Positions 9,021 to 18,154 of a stretch of DNA of 64,000 nt are shown one piece after another; position 1 is the first letter of the stretch, and each line of letters opens with the position of its first letter. The DNA lies in assembly GCF_011090385.1 (NCBI RefSeq), contig NZ_SEWW01000001.1, forward strand, positions 62,001 to 126,000, read 5' to 3'. The DNA comes from Aquirufa beregesia (GTDB lineage: Bacteria; Bacteroidota; Bacteroidia; Cytophagales; Spirosomataceae). The notes under the pieces are model-generated. The model was not told where the DNA came from. It worked only from the letters and a program-made list of their open reading frames with translations, and did no database searches. The translations under genes and the position numbers were made by a program.

Positions 9021-9467
9021 TTAGCGAAGTGTAAGTATGGATTTATAAAAAGGTTTGCGATAGGCAATCATTCCCCAAAGTAAGGGATAAAGTAGAATAT
9101 CTAAAAATTTGGAGGAAGTGGAATACGAAATCTGATCAATGACTCGAGTTTGGTCAATACTCAATTTCTCTAAAATATGTTGATGTTTCCAAAATTTTAT
9201 ACCCAAGGGAATGCGTCTTCCTTCATCGATAAAATATATTTTATCATCACTCTGAAAATCTTCAGTAATTTCTGAGTCCCAATACAGGCTAAAAAAGCCT
9301 AATTTAATTTCTAATTGGACTAAATCTCCTTTTCGACAGCCATCGAATCTGTTGATGGAAATAGGAGGGAAAGGGGGAGATAATTTGGTTAATAAATCCT
9401 TATCAAATAGAGTCCAAACATATTCAATCGGAGAGTAAATAGGAGTTTGGACTCTAAATGATGGCAT
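9021..9467 (-). CDS. SRPBCC family protein
   Basis: The 148-residue protein starts FRVQTPIYSPIEYVWTLFDKD and ends with a hydrophobic helix (SKFLDILLYPLLWGMIAYRK), the typical outline of START/SRPBCC ligand-binding proteins of the YndB/cyclase-dehydrase type. Such proteins hold a hydrophobic ligand in a deep cavity; the ligand here is unknown. It lies 4 nt upstream of the symporter gene on the same strand and 10 nt downstream of a small exported protein gene, so the three are probably co-transcribed. Confidence 0.75.
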   Translation of the reverse strand: MPSFRVQTPIYSPIEYVWTLFDKDLLTKLSPPFPPISINRFDGCRKGDLVQLEIKLGFFSLYWDSEITEDFQSDDKIYFIDEGRRIPLGIKFWKHQHILEKLSIDQTRVIDQISYSTSSKFLDILLYPLLWGMIAYRKPFYKSILTLR

Positions 9468-9477
9468 AAGGTGGGAT

Positions 9478-9783
9478 TTACTTAATCATATAACTAACGA
9501 GACTAAGTAATGTTGAAAAGATAGCTTTCACACCTAATACAATATATTTGGACCAATGACTGCCTTCTTCATTCAGTTGAGCGTCTTGTTGATTCTCCTC
9601 TTCCTTTTTCTGGACCTGATTCAATTCTTTTTTAGCCGAGGCTAATGGAGACTGCTTCATTTTTGTACTATCTATACCCACAAAATACGTGTGTGGTCTC
9701 ATGGCAGAATACTCTACCAATCCAAAACTACTAGTCATGATGTAGATCATGATTAGTCCCAAAAAATGAATGGATTTTTTCAT
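9478..9783 (-). CDS. Small exported or membrane protein of unknown function
   Basis: I do not recognise this 101-residue protein. It has an N-terminal hydrophobic stretch (MKKSIHFLGLIMIYIMTSSFG) that looks like a signal peptide or anchor. A charged, Lys/Glu/Gln-rich middle of about 35 residues could form a coiled coil, and a C-terminal hydrophobic helix (IVLGVKAIFSTLLSLVSYMI) follows. It starts 4 nt after the stop of the coiled-coil exported protein upstream, so the two are likely one transcription unit and may work together at the membrane. Confidence 0.6.
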   Translation of the reverse strand: MKKSIHFLGLIMIYIMTSSFGLVEYSAMRPHTYFVGIDSTKMKQSPLASAKKELNQVQKKEEENQQDAQLNEEGSHWSKYIVLGVKAIFSTLLSLVSYMIK

Positions 9784-9787
9784 GGGT

Positions 9788-10462
9788 TTAGTCTTTAATT
9801 TTCTTTTTTGCTGATTCTAATGCTTGATTTTGAAGAATTAACGCATCTTCTGTTGCTTTTTGATCTAATTTATTTTGTTCTTGATTAGCTAGTAATTTCT
9901 CTTTTTCTAATTTCGCTTCCTCTAATTTTTTAGTTAAAAGTTCGGTTTGCTTTTTATTAGCTTCTAATTCTCTCACAAGCCTTTCTGCCGATTTCGTATT
10001 TTTCACCTTTTGGCTGGTCAAATTAGCTACTTTTTGATCTTCTTTTCTTACAGCTTCTTCTAGATTGAGAATTTCAATAAAATCTTCTAACCAAGCAGTA
10101 GCGTCCTTAAATTGGGCATGACCCGTTTGAATGTAATCATCTGGGCCAAGCGCTATGGAAACAAACAGTTTTGTTTTATTATTTTCTTCCGAAATTTTAG
10201 ATAGCAAGGGGAATGAATTCTTAGAAATGGATGAAATCCGTGTATCAAAACTATTGATAGCCCCGCCTTTACCATTTTCTACCCGACCAAATTTCTTTAA
10301 ATAGTTTTTCCAGCTTTCAATGGCGTATTTTTCTTCCGTTCCTAAATAGGTATAAAAGCCTTCTTTTTTAGATCGCTCTATCTCCGTCATACCAGAAAAT
10401 ATTTGAGCTTGACTATAGAAAGTACCGAAAACAAATAACGCTAGGAAAAGATACTTAGACAT
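9788..10462 (-). CDS. Exported coiled-coil protein of unknown function
   Basis: This 224-residue protein has a clear signal peptide (MSKYLFLALFVFGTFYSQAQ, cleavage likely before Gln as is common in Bacteroidota). A globular part of about 110 residues follows. The C-terminal third is heptad-rich and charged (LVRELEANKKQTELLTKKLE and similar) and predicts a long coiled coil. I know no family for it. A near-consensus promoter sits directly upstream. Together with the small membrane protein behind it, it could form an envelope-associated assembly, which is inference from location and coiled-coil content only. Confidence 0.65.
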   Translation of the reverse strand: MSKYLFLALFVFGTFYSQAQIFSGMTEIERSKKEGFYTYLGTEEKYAIESWKNYLKKFGRVENGKGGAINSFDTRISSISKNSFPLLSKISEENNKTKLFVSIALGPDDYIQTGHAQFKDATAWLEDFIEILNLEEAVRKEDQKVANLTSQKVKNTKSAERLVRELEANKKQTELLTKKLEEAKLEKEKLLANQEQNKLDQKATEDALILQNQALESAKKKIKD

Positions 10463-10488
10463 GGCCTTAATTTGTTGAATATAAAGAA

Positions 10489-10519
10489 CAAAGGTAATTT
10501 TTTTGATGTAAATACGAAA
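10489..10519 (-). promoter_or_regulatory. Bacteroidota-type promoter for the exported coiled-coil protein gene
   Basis: On the minus strand, TACCTTTG (10496-10489) matches the -7 consensus TAnnTTTG exactly. A TTTC at 10519-10516, 19 nt upstream, is one base off the -33 TTTG. The distance from the -7 box to the ATG at 10462 leaves room for a short leader of roughly 20 nt. The promoter lies directly behind the stop of the methyltransferase gene. Confidence 0.55.
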
Positions 10520-11692
10520 TCAATTTACTGGACATTTTTCTGTAAGCGCCAAGACATTTTTTTGATGCTCATCCTGATAGGCAAAAAGTGTCCATGGGCC
10601 GCCTTCTTTTATCTTCCATTTCTTTCTAATTTCTTCGGGACTCATGGGGAAGTTTCTTGTGCTGATATTGGCTTTGCCTGTAGGTAAATGTGTCTCGATC
10701 CATTTTTTATCAGGATTCCCTTGGGCTATCACTTTAAATTGCCGACCAGGAAAAGTATCTTCCCTTTCAGCCGAAGTATATACATGCGTATTATTACCTA
10801 ATTTATGAAGCTGCTTTCCAGCAACTAATTTGAAGAAACCTGCTTTTAGAATACCTGGATGTGGTTCGTAAAGGTATTTATCTAATGTACCTAGCTTAGA
10901 AATAGTCTCACGCTCTTCACTTAATTTGGCCTGGAAAATCAAGCTATTCGCTAAACTTAACTCATGAACTTCTAGGACAGGGTCCATCGTAGCATTTTGG
11001 GATTTTAGAAATAGCAATTCTTTCACTTCATTTTTTACACAAATGATCCAAACTTTATCCACTCCTTTCAGGCTTTGAATGGCCCGACTGATATCGAGAA
11101 GTGGGCTAGTCTTTATCAATAATTGGGTATTATTTTCAATGAAGGGCAATAGTTCAATCACATTGGGTTCGCAATCTTCTAACAGAATGACTTTTTCCCC
11201 TTTGGAACCTCTTCTGGCTGGGTCTATGTAGATATAATCCCAATCAGATGGATGCTTCTTCATATAGTCTATCCCGTCACCATGAACATGATGTATGGAA
11301 TTTCCTACTAATACTTGATGATTGAATCGAGTGATATGGACCAAGCTTTCGTCCCTTTCTACATAAGTGACCGAATGTCCTTGTTGGGCAAAGGCCCAAG
11401 AGTCTACTCCCATGCCACCCGTTATATCAATGATTTTTCCATGAATCAGTCCCGCTTTAAAGAGGGCCGTATCCTCTGATGAGGCTTGTTCAAGATTTAA
11501 TTGAGGCGGGAAAAATACGCTAGAATGTGAAATCCAAGTAGGTAATTTGTGCACTAATTTTTGCCTTGCTTGAATTTGTGGAGCTAATTTACTTAAGGAA
11601 AGTCCAGGATGTAGACCTTTTGACAGACTTAACTGATAAGGGTCATCTTGGGCATGTTCTTGAATAAACTTGATTTCCTCCTTGGATAGCAT
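10520..11692 (-). CDS. Class I SAM-dependent methyltransferase with THUMP-like domain
   Basis: The central part contains a SAM-binding Rossmann motif (IIDITGGMGVDSWAFAQQG), an acidic ribose-binding loop (VTYVERDE) and a YIDPARRG motif resembling the DPP(Y/F)-type catalytic loop of RNA or DNA methyltransferases. The C-terminal quarter (NISTRNFPMSPEEIRKKWKI and following) fits the THUMP-like domain found in Bacteroidota proteins of this type. At 390 residues it has the usual length. An RNA substrate is probable from the THUMP-like part but the modified base is unknown. The gene is divergent from the molybdenum hydroxylase operon. Confidence 0.8.
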   Translation of the reverse strand: MLSKEEIKFIQEHAQDDPYQLSLSKGLHPGLSLSKLAPQIQARQKLVHKLPTWISHSSVFFPPQLNLEQASSEDTALFKAGLIHGKIIDITGGMGVDSWAFAQQGHSVTYVERDESLVHITRFNHQVLVGNSIHHVHGDGIDYMKKHPSDWDYIYIDPARRGSKGEKVILLEDCEPNVIELLPFIENNTQLLIKTSPLLDISRAIQSLKGVDKVWIICVKNEVKELLFLKSQNATMDPVLEVHELSLANSLIFQAKLSEERETISKLGTLDKYLYEPHPGILKAGFFKLVAGKQLHKLGNNTHVYTSAEREDTFPGRQFKVIAQGNPDKKWIETHLPTGKANISTRNFPMSPEEIRKKWKIKEGGPWTLFAYQDEHQKNVLALTEKCPVN

Positions 11693-11787
11693 CGTGCAAA
11701 TTAATGGGCTTATGTTAAATTTCCCATCTAAGACGAAAGGAAATTGATTTTATTGTAAATTTATATTCTAATCTATTAATCAAAACC

Positions 11788-12276
11788 ATGAGTAAGTACA
11801 GCATCAAACTTAATGGGAAGAAACATCTGGTGGATGTAGCTTCTGATACACCCCTTTTATGGGTAATTCGGGATGAAATAGGGATGACAGGTACTAAATT
11901 TGGATGTGGGATGGGTCTTTGCGGGGCATGTACAGTTTTATTAAACGGTCATCCGATTCGCTCTTGTTCAACTCCAATTTCTAGCATCAAGCCTGAAGAT
12001 AAACTTATTAGTATTGAAGGTTTATCTACTACGACAAGCCACCCAGTTCAATTAGCTTGGATTAAAGAGCAAGTTCCACAATGTGGATATTGTCAATCGG
12101 GTCAGATATTAGCCGTAGCGGCTTTATTGGATTCCAATCCAAATCCCACGGATCAAGATATTGACACTGCCTTAGCTGGAAATATTTGTCGATGTGGTAC
12201 TTACCAAGACATGCGCAAAGCGATACATGCTGCGGCTAAATCCATGAAAAGCCAAACTAAAACGAAATCCAAATGA
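11788..12276 (+). CDS. Molybdenum hydroxylase small subunit, 2x[2Fe-2S] (IorA-like)
   Basis: This 162-residue subunit carries electrons from the molybdenum centre. Two iron-sulfur motifs are visible: the plant-ferredoxin type ([16 protein letters not shown], with a later Cys in IRSCS) and the C-terminal four-helix type (CGYCQSGQ and CRCGTYQ). It matches the small subunits of the xanthine oxidase family, closest in layout to isoquinoline 1-oxidoreductase alpha and aldehyde oxidase small subunits. Its stop overlaps the start of the large-subunit gene by 4 nt (ATGA), indicating translational coupling. Confidence 0.92.
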   Translation: MSKYSIKLNGKKHLVDVASDTPLLWVIRDEIGMTGTKFGCGMGLCGACTVLLNGHPIRSCSTPISSIKPEDKLISIEGLSTTTSHPVQLAWIKEQVPQCGYCQSGQILAVAALLDSNPNPTDQDIDTALAGNICRCGTYQDMRKAIHAAAKSMKSQTKTKSK

Positions 12277-14453
12277 GCGCGAATACAACAAAGCAAACCT
12301 CGAGAAGAGATTTTATTAAGATAAGTGCCCAAACGGCAGCTTTTCTTGCCATTGGTTTTGAAAATTTAGCCAATGGGAAAGGGGTGAAAGTCAGGAATTT
12401 GGCTCATGAACCTCATATTGGAGTAGAGATAAATCCCTATGTACTGATTAATGAATCAGGTAAAGTAACCTTGTTTAATGCTAGGCCAGATATGGGTCAG
12501 GGAACCTCCCAATCCATCCCTATGCTGATTGCAGAGGAATTAGAAGTTCGTTTAGACCAAGTAGAAATTGTCACCTCTGATGGTTCGGCTAAATTTGGTT
12601 CTCAGCTTTCTGGAGGCTCATCATCTGTGAGTACCCGTTACCTTCCTATGAGAACTGTAGGTGCTGCAGTTAAAGAAATGCTTGTTCAGGCTGCTGCCAA
12701 TCACTGGCATGTTCCCGTTAGTGCATGTTATGCCAAAGAAGGACGTGTTTATCAAAAGAACAAAACAATCAGCTTGGGATATGGTGAATTAGTAGCTTCG
12801 GCAGCTAAATTACCTGTACCTTCCAGTCCCGTTCTAAAAAATCCTGCTGATTTTACGCAAATAGGTAAGTCCCTTCCAAGGCCCGAAATACCATCCAAAG
12901 TAAATGGAACTGCTAAATTTGGCATGGATGTGGTCATTCCAGGTATGTTATACGCCAGTATAGCTCATGCTCCAAGTATTCATGCCAAAGTAAAATCCTA
13001 TCATGGAGAAAAAGCCATTGCTAGTCCAGGTGTAAAATTCGTATTAAAAACTGAGCGTAAAATGCCTCATGCTAGTACAGAGGCTGTTGCCGTATTAGCT
13101 GATTCCTATTGGGCTGCCCTAAAAGGAAAACGTCTCTTGGATATTGAATGGGAAAGTACTGAAGCGGATGCCATGAATACGGAGAAGTACTTCAATCAAT
13201 TGAAGGAAGCCGGTAAATCACCAGGATTTGAATACAAAGAATCATTGACAGGTGATGTGAATAAGGCATTTGCTGGAGCCAATCAACTAATAGAGGCTTC
13301 CTATCAAACTCCTTTTTTAGCTCATGCGCCCATGGAACCTGAAAACGCTACTGTCTATGTTCAAGATGGTAAAGTCGAAGTTTGGGCTCCAGTTCAAGGC
13401 CCCGATTCATTGGTTACCGAATTAGCCACTTACTTAGGTTTTAAAAAGGAGCATGTTAAAATTAATGTGACTTTCTTAGGAGGAGCCTTTGGTAGAAAAG
13501 CCTATTACGATTATGTATTGGAAGCAGCTCATCTATCTAAGCAAATCAATGCTCCTGTCAAAGTAATTTGGACGAGAGAAGATGATACCCAACAAGGACC
13601 ATTCCGTCCTGGTATGCTATCTGTTATGAAAGGGGCCTTAGATGCACAAGGAAAGGTGCAAGCTTTTGAACATCGATTGAATGGTGCTTCTATTTTAAAT
13701 CAGGTATTCCAAGTTCCTTTGGATAATGCTCCAGATCCTTGGGCTGAAGAAGGGATTAATTTGCCAGATAGTCCTTATACTTTCCCGAATAGAAGGAATT
13801 CATTTAGTTTGGTAAAAACCAAAATACCTATCCTCTGGTGGCGATCTGTGTATGCTTCTACCAATTTGTTTGGTCAAGAATCATTTATCGATGAACTAGC
13901 CCATCATGCGAAAAAAGATCCTTTGGCATTTCGACTAGAATTGTTAGCTGGCTCTCCTCGATTTGTGGAGGTTTTAAAGAAGTTAGCTGAATTATCGAAT
14001 TACCAGCAACTGAAGGCTCAAGGAAAAGCGGTAGGTATTGCCATAGCTCGTTCGTTTTCTTCCATTTGTGCTCATGCCATCGTGGTGGAAAAACAAGGAA
14101 ATGGAGTTTTAATTAAAAAAGTCTATTCTGTGATTGACTGTGGTGTAGCTATTAATCCTCGAAATATCAAAGCCCAAGTACAAAGTAATATTACCATGGG
14201 TTTAACGGCAGCGATTAAGAATGAAATAACCGTGGTCAATGGACAAACCCAACAAAGTAATTTCCACGACTATGCTGTACTTCGACAAGGAGAAATACCC
14301 GAGATGGAAGTATTCGTGATGCCCAGTAGCGAAGCACCCGGTGGAGTAGGGGAGCCTGGACTTCCTCCCGTAGCACCTGCTTTATGCAATGCCGTGTTTT
14401 TAGCTACAGGAAAGCGTGTGAGAACTTTACCTTTTGATATCTCAAACGTCTAA
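12273..14453 (+). CDS. Xanthine dehydrogenase-family molybdopterin-binding subunit (IorB-like)
   Basis: This 726-residue catalytic subunit hydroxylates an aldehyde or N-heterocycle using water. It opens with a Tat-type signal ([20 protein letters not shown]), so the folded holoenzyme is probably exported to the periplasm. Motifs include GGSSSVSTR, the molybdopterin loop [12 protein letters not shown], and the C-terminal APGGVGEPG with the conserved active-site glutamate. There is no FAD subunit gene next to it, which fits the two-subunit IorAB class that passes electrons to a cytochrome rather than NAD. It is followed by a MocA-type gene with a 1-nt overlap. The substrate is unknown. Confidence 0.9.
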   Translation: MSANTTKQTSRRDFIKISAQTAAFLAIGFENLANGKGVKVRNLAHEPHIGVEINPYVLINESGKVTLFNARPDMGQGTSQSIPMLIAEELEVRLDQVEIVTSDGSAKFGSQLSGGSSSVSTRYLPMRTVGAAVKEMLVQAAANHWHVPVSACYAKEGRVYQKNKTISLGYGELVASAAKLPVPSSPVLKNPADFTQIGKSLPRPEIPSKVNGTAKFGMDVVIPGMLYASIAHAPSIHAKVKSYHGEKAIASPGVKFVLKTERKMPHASTEAVAVLADSYWAALKGKRLLDIEWESTEADAMNTEKYFNQLKEAGKSPGFEYKESLTGDVNKAFAGANQLIEASYQTPFLAHAPMEPENATVYVQDGKVEVWAPVQGPDSLVTELATYLGFKKEHVKINVTFLGGAFGRKAYYDYVLEAAHLSKQINAPVKVIWTREDDTQQGPFRPGMLSVMKGALDAQGKVQAFEHRLNGASILNQVFQVPLDNAPDPWAEEGINLPDSPYTFPNRRNSFSLVKTKIPILWWRSVYASTNLFGQESFIDELAHHAKKDPLAFRLELLAGSPRFVEVLKKLAELSNYQQLKAQGKAVGIAIARSFSSICAHAIVVEKQGNGVLIKKVYSVIDCGVAINPRNIKAQVQSNITMGLTAAIKNEITVVNGQTQQSNFHDYAVLRQGEIPEMEVFVMPSSEAPGGVGEPGLPPVAPALCNAVFLATGKRVRTLPFDISNV

Positions 14454-15034
14454 TGCTTGGAGTTCTTTTAGCGGCAGGTGCTTCCTCGCGACTAGGTGAG
14501 CCAAAGGCTTTACTTAGATTAGGTCAAAAAACGTTAATAGAAAGGAGCTTGCAGGTTTTGCAAGCTCCTTTTAAGGAAGAGATAGTTGTGGTTCTAGGAG
14601 CAGAAAAAGAAGCCGTTCGGTCGATCATTTCTCAGGAACAGGTGGAAATTTTGGAAAGCCAAGATTGGGCTTTAGGACAAGGAAATACACTTGCAGAATG
14701 TATGAGAGCCTTAGCTCCTCGAAAAGAAGCCATTCTTCTCATGTTAGTGGATACTCCATTTGTTCAGGAAAAACACCTTCATGCCATTCTAGAAGCTCAT
14801 CAAGAAAATGCCAGTCAAGTGATCATTTCTTCATTCCGCGGTCAATCTTCTCCACCCGTATTGATTCCTTTTGAACATCAACATAAATTACATGATTGGA
14901 AGGGAGATAAAGGATTTGGACCTTTTTGGAAATCTCATCCAGACATTTGTCGGTGGATTTCCTTTGAAGAAGAATACCGAGATTTAGATACACCAGAGGA
15001 TAAAAAGTATTGGCAAGAAAATTGGGAGAAATAG
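14453..15034 (+). CDS. mocA: MobA/MocA-like nucleotidyltransferase for molybdenum cofactor
   Basis: The 193-residue protein starts [21 protein letters not shown], the NTP-binding signature of MobA/MocA transferases, with the metal-binding aspartate in LMLVDTPF and a final FDLD-like region (FEEEYRDLDTPED). MocA makes molybdopterin cytosine dinucleotide, the cofactor form used by bacterial xanthine oxidase-family enzymes. Position as third gene of the hydroxylase operon, overlapping it by one base (TAATG), strongly favours that role over MobA (guanylyl) activity. Confidence 0.82.
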   Translation: MLGVLLAAGASSRLGEPKALLRLGQKTLIERSLQVLQAPFKEEIVVVLGAEKEAVRSIISQEQVEILESQDWALGQGNTLAECMRALAPRKEAILLMLVDTPFVQEKHLHAILEAHQENASQVIISSFRGQSSPPVLIPFEHQHKLHDWKGDKGFGPFWKSHPDICRWISFEEEYRDLDTPEDKKYWQENWEK

Positions 15035-15067
15035 ATATGCTTAAATGGAATATTCCTGATTTAATCG

Positions 15068-15097
15068 TTTCCCTCCAAGCAAAAATTATTACCTTTG
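15068..15097 (+). promoter_or_regulatory. Promoter for purL
   Basis: TACCTTTG at 15090-15097 matches the Bacteroidota -7 box, with TTTC at 15068-15071 (one mismatch to TTTG) 18 nt upstream. Transcription would begin near 15104. That is downstream of the longest in-frame start codon (15095) and supports the GTG at 15146 as the true start of purL. Confidence 0.55.
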
Positions 15098-15145
15098 TGC
15101 TCAATTGTGTGCTTCCAAGCCATTTCTTACATTAAAATTTATATT

Positions 15146-17374
15146 GTGGAATCCAACGAAAGCTTACCCACCCTCGAAACTGCCAAAAAATTAGGTTTAC
15201 TACCAGAAGAGTACGATCGCATTCAGGAGATTTTAGGTCGCAAACCTAACTTCACTGAATTATCCATTTTCTCTGTGATGTGGTCTGAGCACTGTAGTTA
15301 TAAAAACTCCATTGTTTGGTTAAAAACCTTGCCGAAAGATTCTCCACGTATGTTGGCTAAAGCCGGTGAAGAAAATGCAGGGTTGGTTGATTTAGGTGAT
15401 GGATTAGGATGTGCCTTTAAGATTGAATCTCATAACCACCCATCAGCCTTAGAGCCTTATCAAGGTGCTGCTACCGGAGTTGGTGGAATCAATCGGGATA
15501 TATTTACGATGGGTGCGCGTCCGATCGCCCAATTGAACTCCTTGCGTTTTGGAAATATTGAATTAGCCAAAACCAAGTGGTTAGTCAAAGGTGTTGTGAA
15601 AGGTATCGGTGATTACGGTAATGCCTTTGGTATTCCTACAGTAGGTGGTGAAGTATTCTTTGATGATTGTTATTCTACTAATCCATTGGTCAATGCCTTT
15701 TCTGCTGGTATCTTAAAAGTAGGAAAACAAGCATCTGCTATTTCTTATGGTGTTGGAAATCCCGTATTTATAGTAGGTTCAGCCACAGGAAAAGATGGTA
15801 TTGGTGGAGCAAGTTTTGCTTCTGAGGATATCACAGCTAAATCATCAGAGAAATTACCTGCCGTACAAGTAGGTGATCCTTTCCAAGAAAAATTATTATT
15901 AGAAGCTTCTTTAGAAATCATTGAAGCAGGTTGTGTGATTGGTATTCAAGACATGGGTGCAGCAGGTATTATCTGCTCTACTTCCGAAATGTCTGCCAAA
16001 GGGGAACATGGAATGATTATTGATTTATCTAAGGTTCCTACGCGTCAACCGAACATGAAACCTTTTGAAATTCTATTATCTGAATCTCAAGAGCGTATGT
16101 TGATCGTCGTGGAGAAAGGTAGAGAGCATGAAGCTAAAAAGATATTTGATAAGTGGGATTTAAATTGTGAACAAATTGGTGAAGTGACTGATACAAAACG
16201 TCTTCAATTCTTCCAAGATGGACAATTGGTTGCCGATGTACCTGCAGATGATCTAGTATTGGGCGGAGGCGCACCAATCTATCACCGCGAATACCGTGAA
16301 CCAGCTTATTACCAAGAGTTTAAGAAATTTAAGATAGATTCTGTTGCCGATTTAGAAGCAGGTGAAATAAGTAAAGCATTTGATTTCTTAATGAATCATC
16401 CGAACATTGCTTCTAAAAAATGGGTTGCCGAACAATATGATTCATCCATTGGTCGTGCCAATCGTAATACGAATGCCCCTTCAGATGCAGCGGTAGTGAA
16501 AGTACATGGGTCTAAGAAATCCATCGTTATCACGGTCGACTGTAACTCGCGTTACGTCAATGCTGATCCAGAGGAGGGTTGTGCCATTGCTGTAGCGGAG
16601 GCAGCTCGTAATATCGTATGTTCCGGTGGAGTGCCAGTAGCAATCACCAATTGCTTGAATTTCGGTAATCCTTATGTTCCAGAAGTATATTGGCAGTTTG
16701 TTGGTGCTATCAAAGGTATGAGAAAAGCTTGTTTGGCTTTTGAAACACCTGTAACTGGTGGTAACGTAAGTTTTTATAACCAATCATCTGACGAAGGTCC
16801 TGTGTTCCCAACGCCAACGATTGGTATGTTGGGTATCTTAGAGGAGGCGAGTCAAAAAATGACTTTGGACTTCAAGGAAGAAGGAGATTTGATTTATTTG
16901 GTAGGAGAAAGTGTCAATGATATCGCATCTTCTGAATATTTATATTCGTACAAAGGAGTTAAAGCAAGTCCTTCTCCACATTTTGTTTTGGAGACGGAAC
17001 AAAAAATACAAGGCGGAATTGCTAGTTTGATTCAACAATCCTTGATTCAATCAGCACATGATTTATCCGATGGAGGTTTATTAGTGGCCTTAGCTGAGTC
17101 TTCTTTCCCTCGTCAAAAAGGTTTTGCCATCAATTCAGACAAAAATATTCGCCAAGATGCCTTCTTATTTGGAGAAGCTCAAAGCCGTGTTTTAGTGTCA
17201 GTTGCTCCTGAAAAACAAGCCGCCTTTGAAGCACAACTTTCAGCACAAGCTATTCCTTTTAGTGATTTAGGTGTAGTTGTTGGACATGATTTTATTGTTG
17301 ATGGACAAATTGTTTCGTCACAAGCAAAAGCGTCAGAATCATTCCATACCGCTTTAGAAAAGGCATTGAATTAA
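15146..17374 (+). CDS. purL: Phosphoribosylformylglycinamidine synthase subunit PurL
   Basis: PurL converts FGAR to FGAM in de novo purine synthesis, using ammonia delivered by PurQ in a complex with PurS. The N-terminus (PTLETAKKLGLLPEEYDRI, then NFTELSIFSVMWSEHCSYKNS) and the ATP-binding KIESHNHPSALEPYQGAATG segment are diagnostic. At 742 residues it is the small-type PurL, without a fused glutaminase, so purS and purQ must exist elsewhere. The GTG at 15146 is preferred because the reading frame upstream overlaps the promoter -7 box. truA follows after 12 nt. Confidence 0.93.
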   Translation: MESNESLPTLETAKKLGLLPEEYDRIQEILGRKPNFTELSIFSVMWSEHCSYKNSIVWLKTLPKDSPRMLAKAGEENAGLVDLGDGLGCAFKIESHNHPSALEPYQGAATGVGGINRDIFTMGARPIAQLNSLRFGNIELAKTKWLVKGVVKGIGDYGNAFGIPTVGGEVFFDDCYSTNPLVNAFSAGILKVGKQASAISYGVGNPVFIVGSATGKDGIGGASFASEDITAKSSEKLPAVQVGDPFQEKLLLEASLEIIEAGCVIGIQDMGAAGIICSTSEMSAKGEHGMIIDLSKVPTRQPNMKPFEILLSESQERMLIVVEKGREHEAKKIFDKWDLNCEQIGEVTDTKRLQFFQDGQLVADVPADDLVLGGGAPIYHREYREPAYYQEFKKFKIDSVADLEAGEISKAFDFLMNHPNIASKKWVAEQYDSSIGRANRNTNAPSDAAVVKVHGSKKSIVITVDCNSRYVNADPEEGCAIAVAEAARNIVCSGGVPVAITNCLNFGNPYVPEVYWQFVGAIKGMRKACLAFETPVTGGNVSFYNQSSDEGPVFPTPTIGMLGILEEASQKMTLDFKEEGDLIYLVGESVNDIASSEYLYSYKGVKASPSPHFVLETEQKIQGGIASLIQQSLIQSAHDLSDGGLLVALAESSFPRQKGFAINSDKNIRQDAFLFGEAQSRVLVSVAPEKQAAFEAQLSAQAIPFSDLGVVVGHDFIVDGQIVSSQAKASESFHTALEKALN

Positions 17375-17386
17375 ATCCCTATAGAA

Positions 17387-18154
17387 ATGAGCCGTTATCT
17401 ACTACAATTTTCGTACGATGGCGGCTTTTTTCATGGATTTCAGATTCAAAAAAATGCGGTTTCTGTTCAATCAGAACTAGAAAAAGCACTCAGTACCATC
17501 GCAGGAATCCCTGTGGATTTAGTGGGGAGCAGTAGGACAGATACGGGTGTTCATGCACAAGAACAATTTGCCCATTTTGACTGTATAGAGGAGGCAAATC
17601 AGCCGAAGGTGGATTGGGTTTATCGATTGAATCGGATACTTCCTGCTAGTTTAGCGATTCAGGCCATTTATCAAGTACCTGATGATTTTCATGCACGTTT
17701 TGATGCGCTCAGCAGAACCTATGAATACCACATAAGTCTGACAAAAGATCCTTTTTCAAGAGAATATGCTTATTGGTTTGAAGCTCCACTAAATTTGGAA
17801 GCGATGAATCAAGCAGCCCAGATTCTATTGAATCACCAAGATTTCCAAAGTTTCTCAAAAGTAAAAACGGATGTAAATACGTTTGATTGTCAACTTAGCC
17901 AAGCATCTTGGAGAAGACAAACGAATCAGTTGATTTTCACCATACAAGGGAATCGTTTTTTGCGAGGCATGGTCCGGGCGGTAGTAGGTACTTTGATTGA
18001 AATAGGGTTAGGGAAATGGGACCAAGTGGATTTAATCAGAATTTTAGCATCTAAAGACCGAAAACAAGCTGGTAGGGCTGTTCCAGCACATGGATTACAT
18101 TTAATACAAGTAGCTTATCCGGAAATTACGTTCGTTTCCAAATGTTCATCATAA
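17387..18154 (+). CDS. truA: tRNA pseudouridine synthase A
   Basis: TruA isomerises U38-U40 in the anticodon stem of many tRNAs. The catalytic aspartate is in GSSRTDTGVHA, and the family motifs YDGGFFHGFQIQ, FHARFDALSRTYEYHI and GNRFLRGMVRAVVGTLIEIG are present. At 255 residues it is of normal length. Its 3' end overlaps the convergent radA gene by 29 nt, so the last nine or so codons of each are read from both strands. Confidence 0.93.
   Translation: MSRYLLQFSYDGGFFHGFQIQKNAVSVQSELEKALSTIAGIPVDLVGSSRTDTGVHAQEQFAHFDCIEEANQPKVDWVYRLNRILPASLAIQAIYQVPDDFHARFDALSRTYEYHISLTKDPFSREYAYWFEAPLNLEAMNQAAQILLNHQDFQSFSKVKTDVNTFDCQLSQASWRRQTNQLIFTIQGNRFLRGMVRAVVGTLIEIGLGKWDQVDLIRILASKDRKQAGRAVPAHGLHLIQVAYPEITFVSKCSS

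Noticed and set aside
15095-15145. Upstream in-frame start of purL adding 17 residues
   Set aside because: The start codon overlaps the TACCTTTG -7 box, so it would lie before the transcription start, and the extra residues do not look like PurL.
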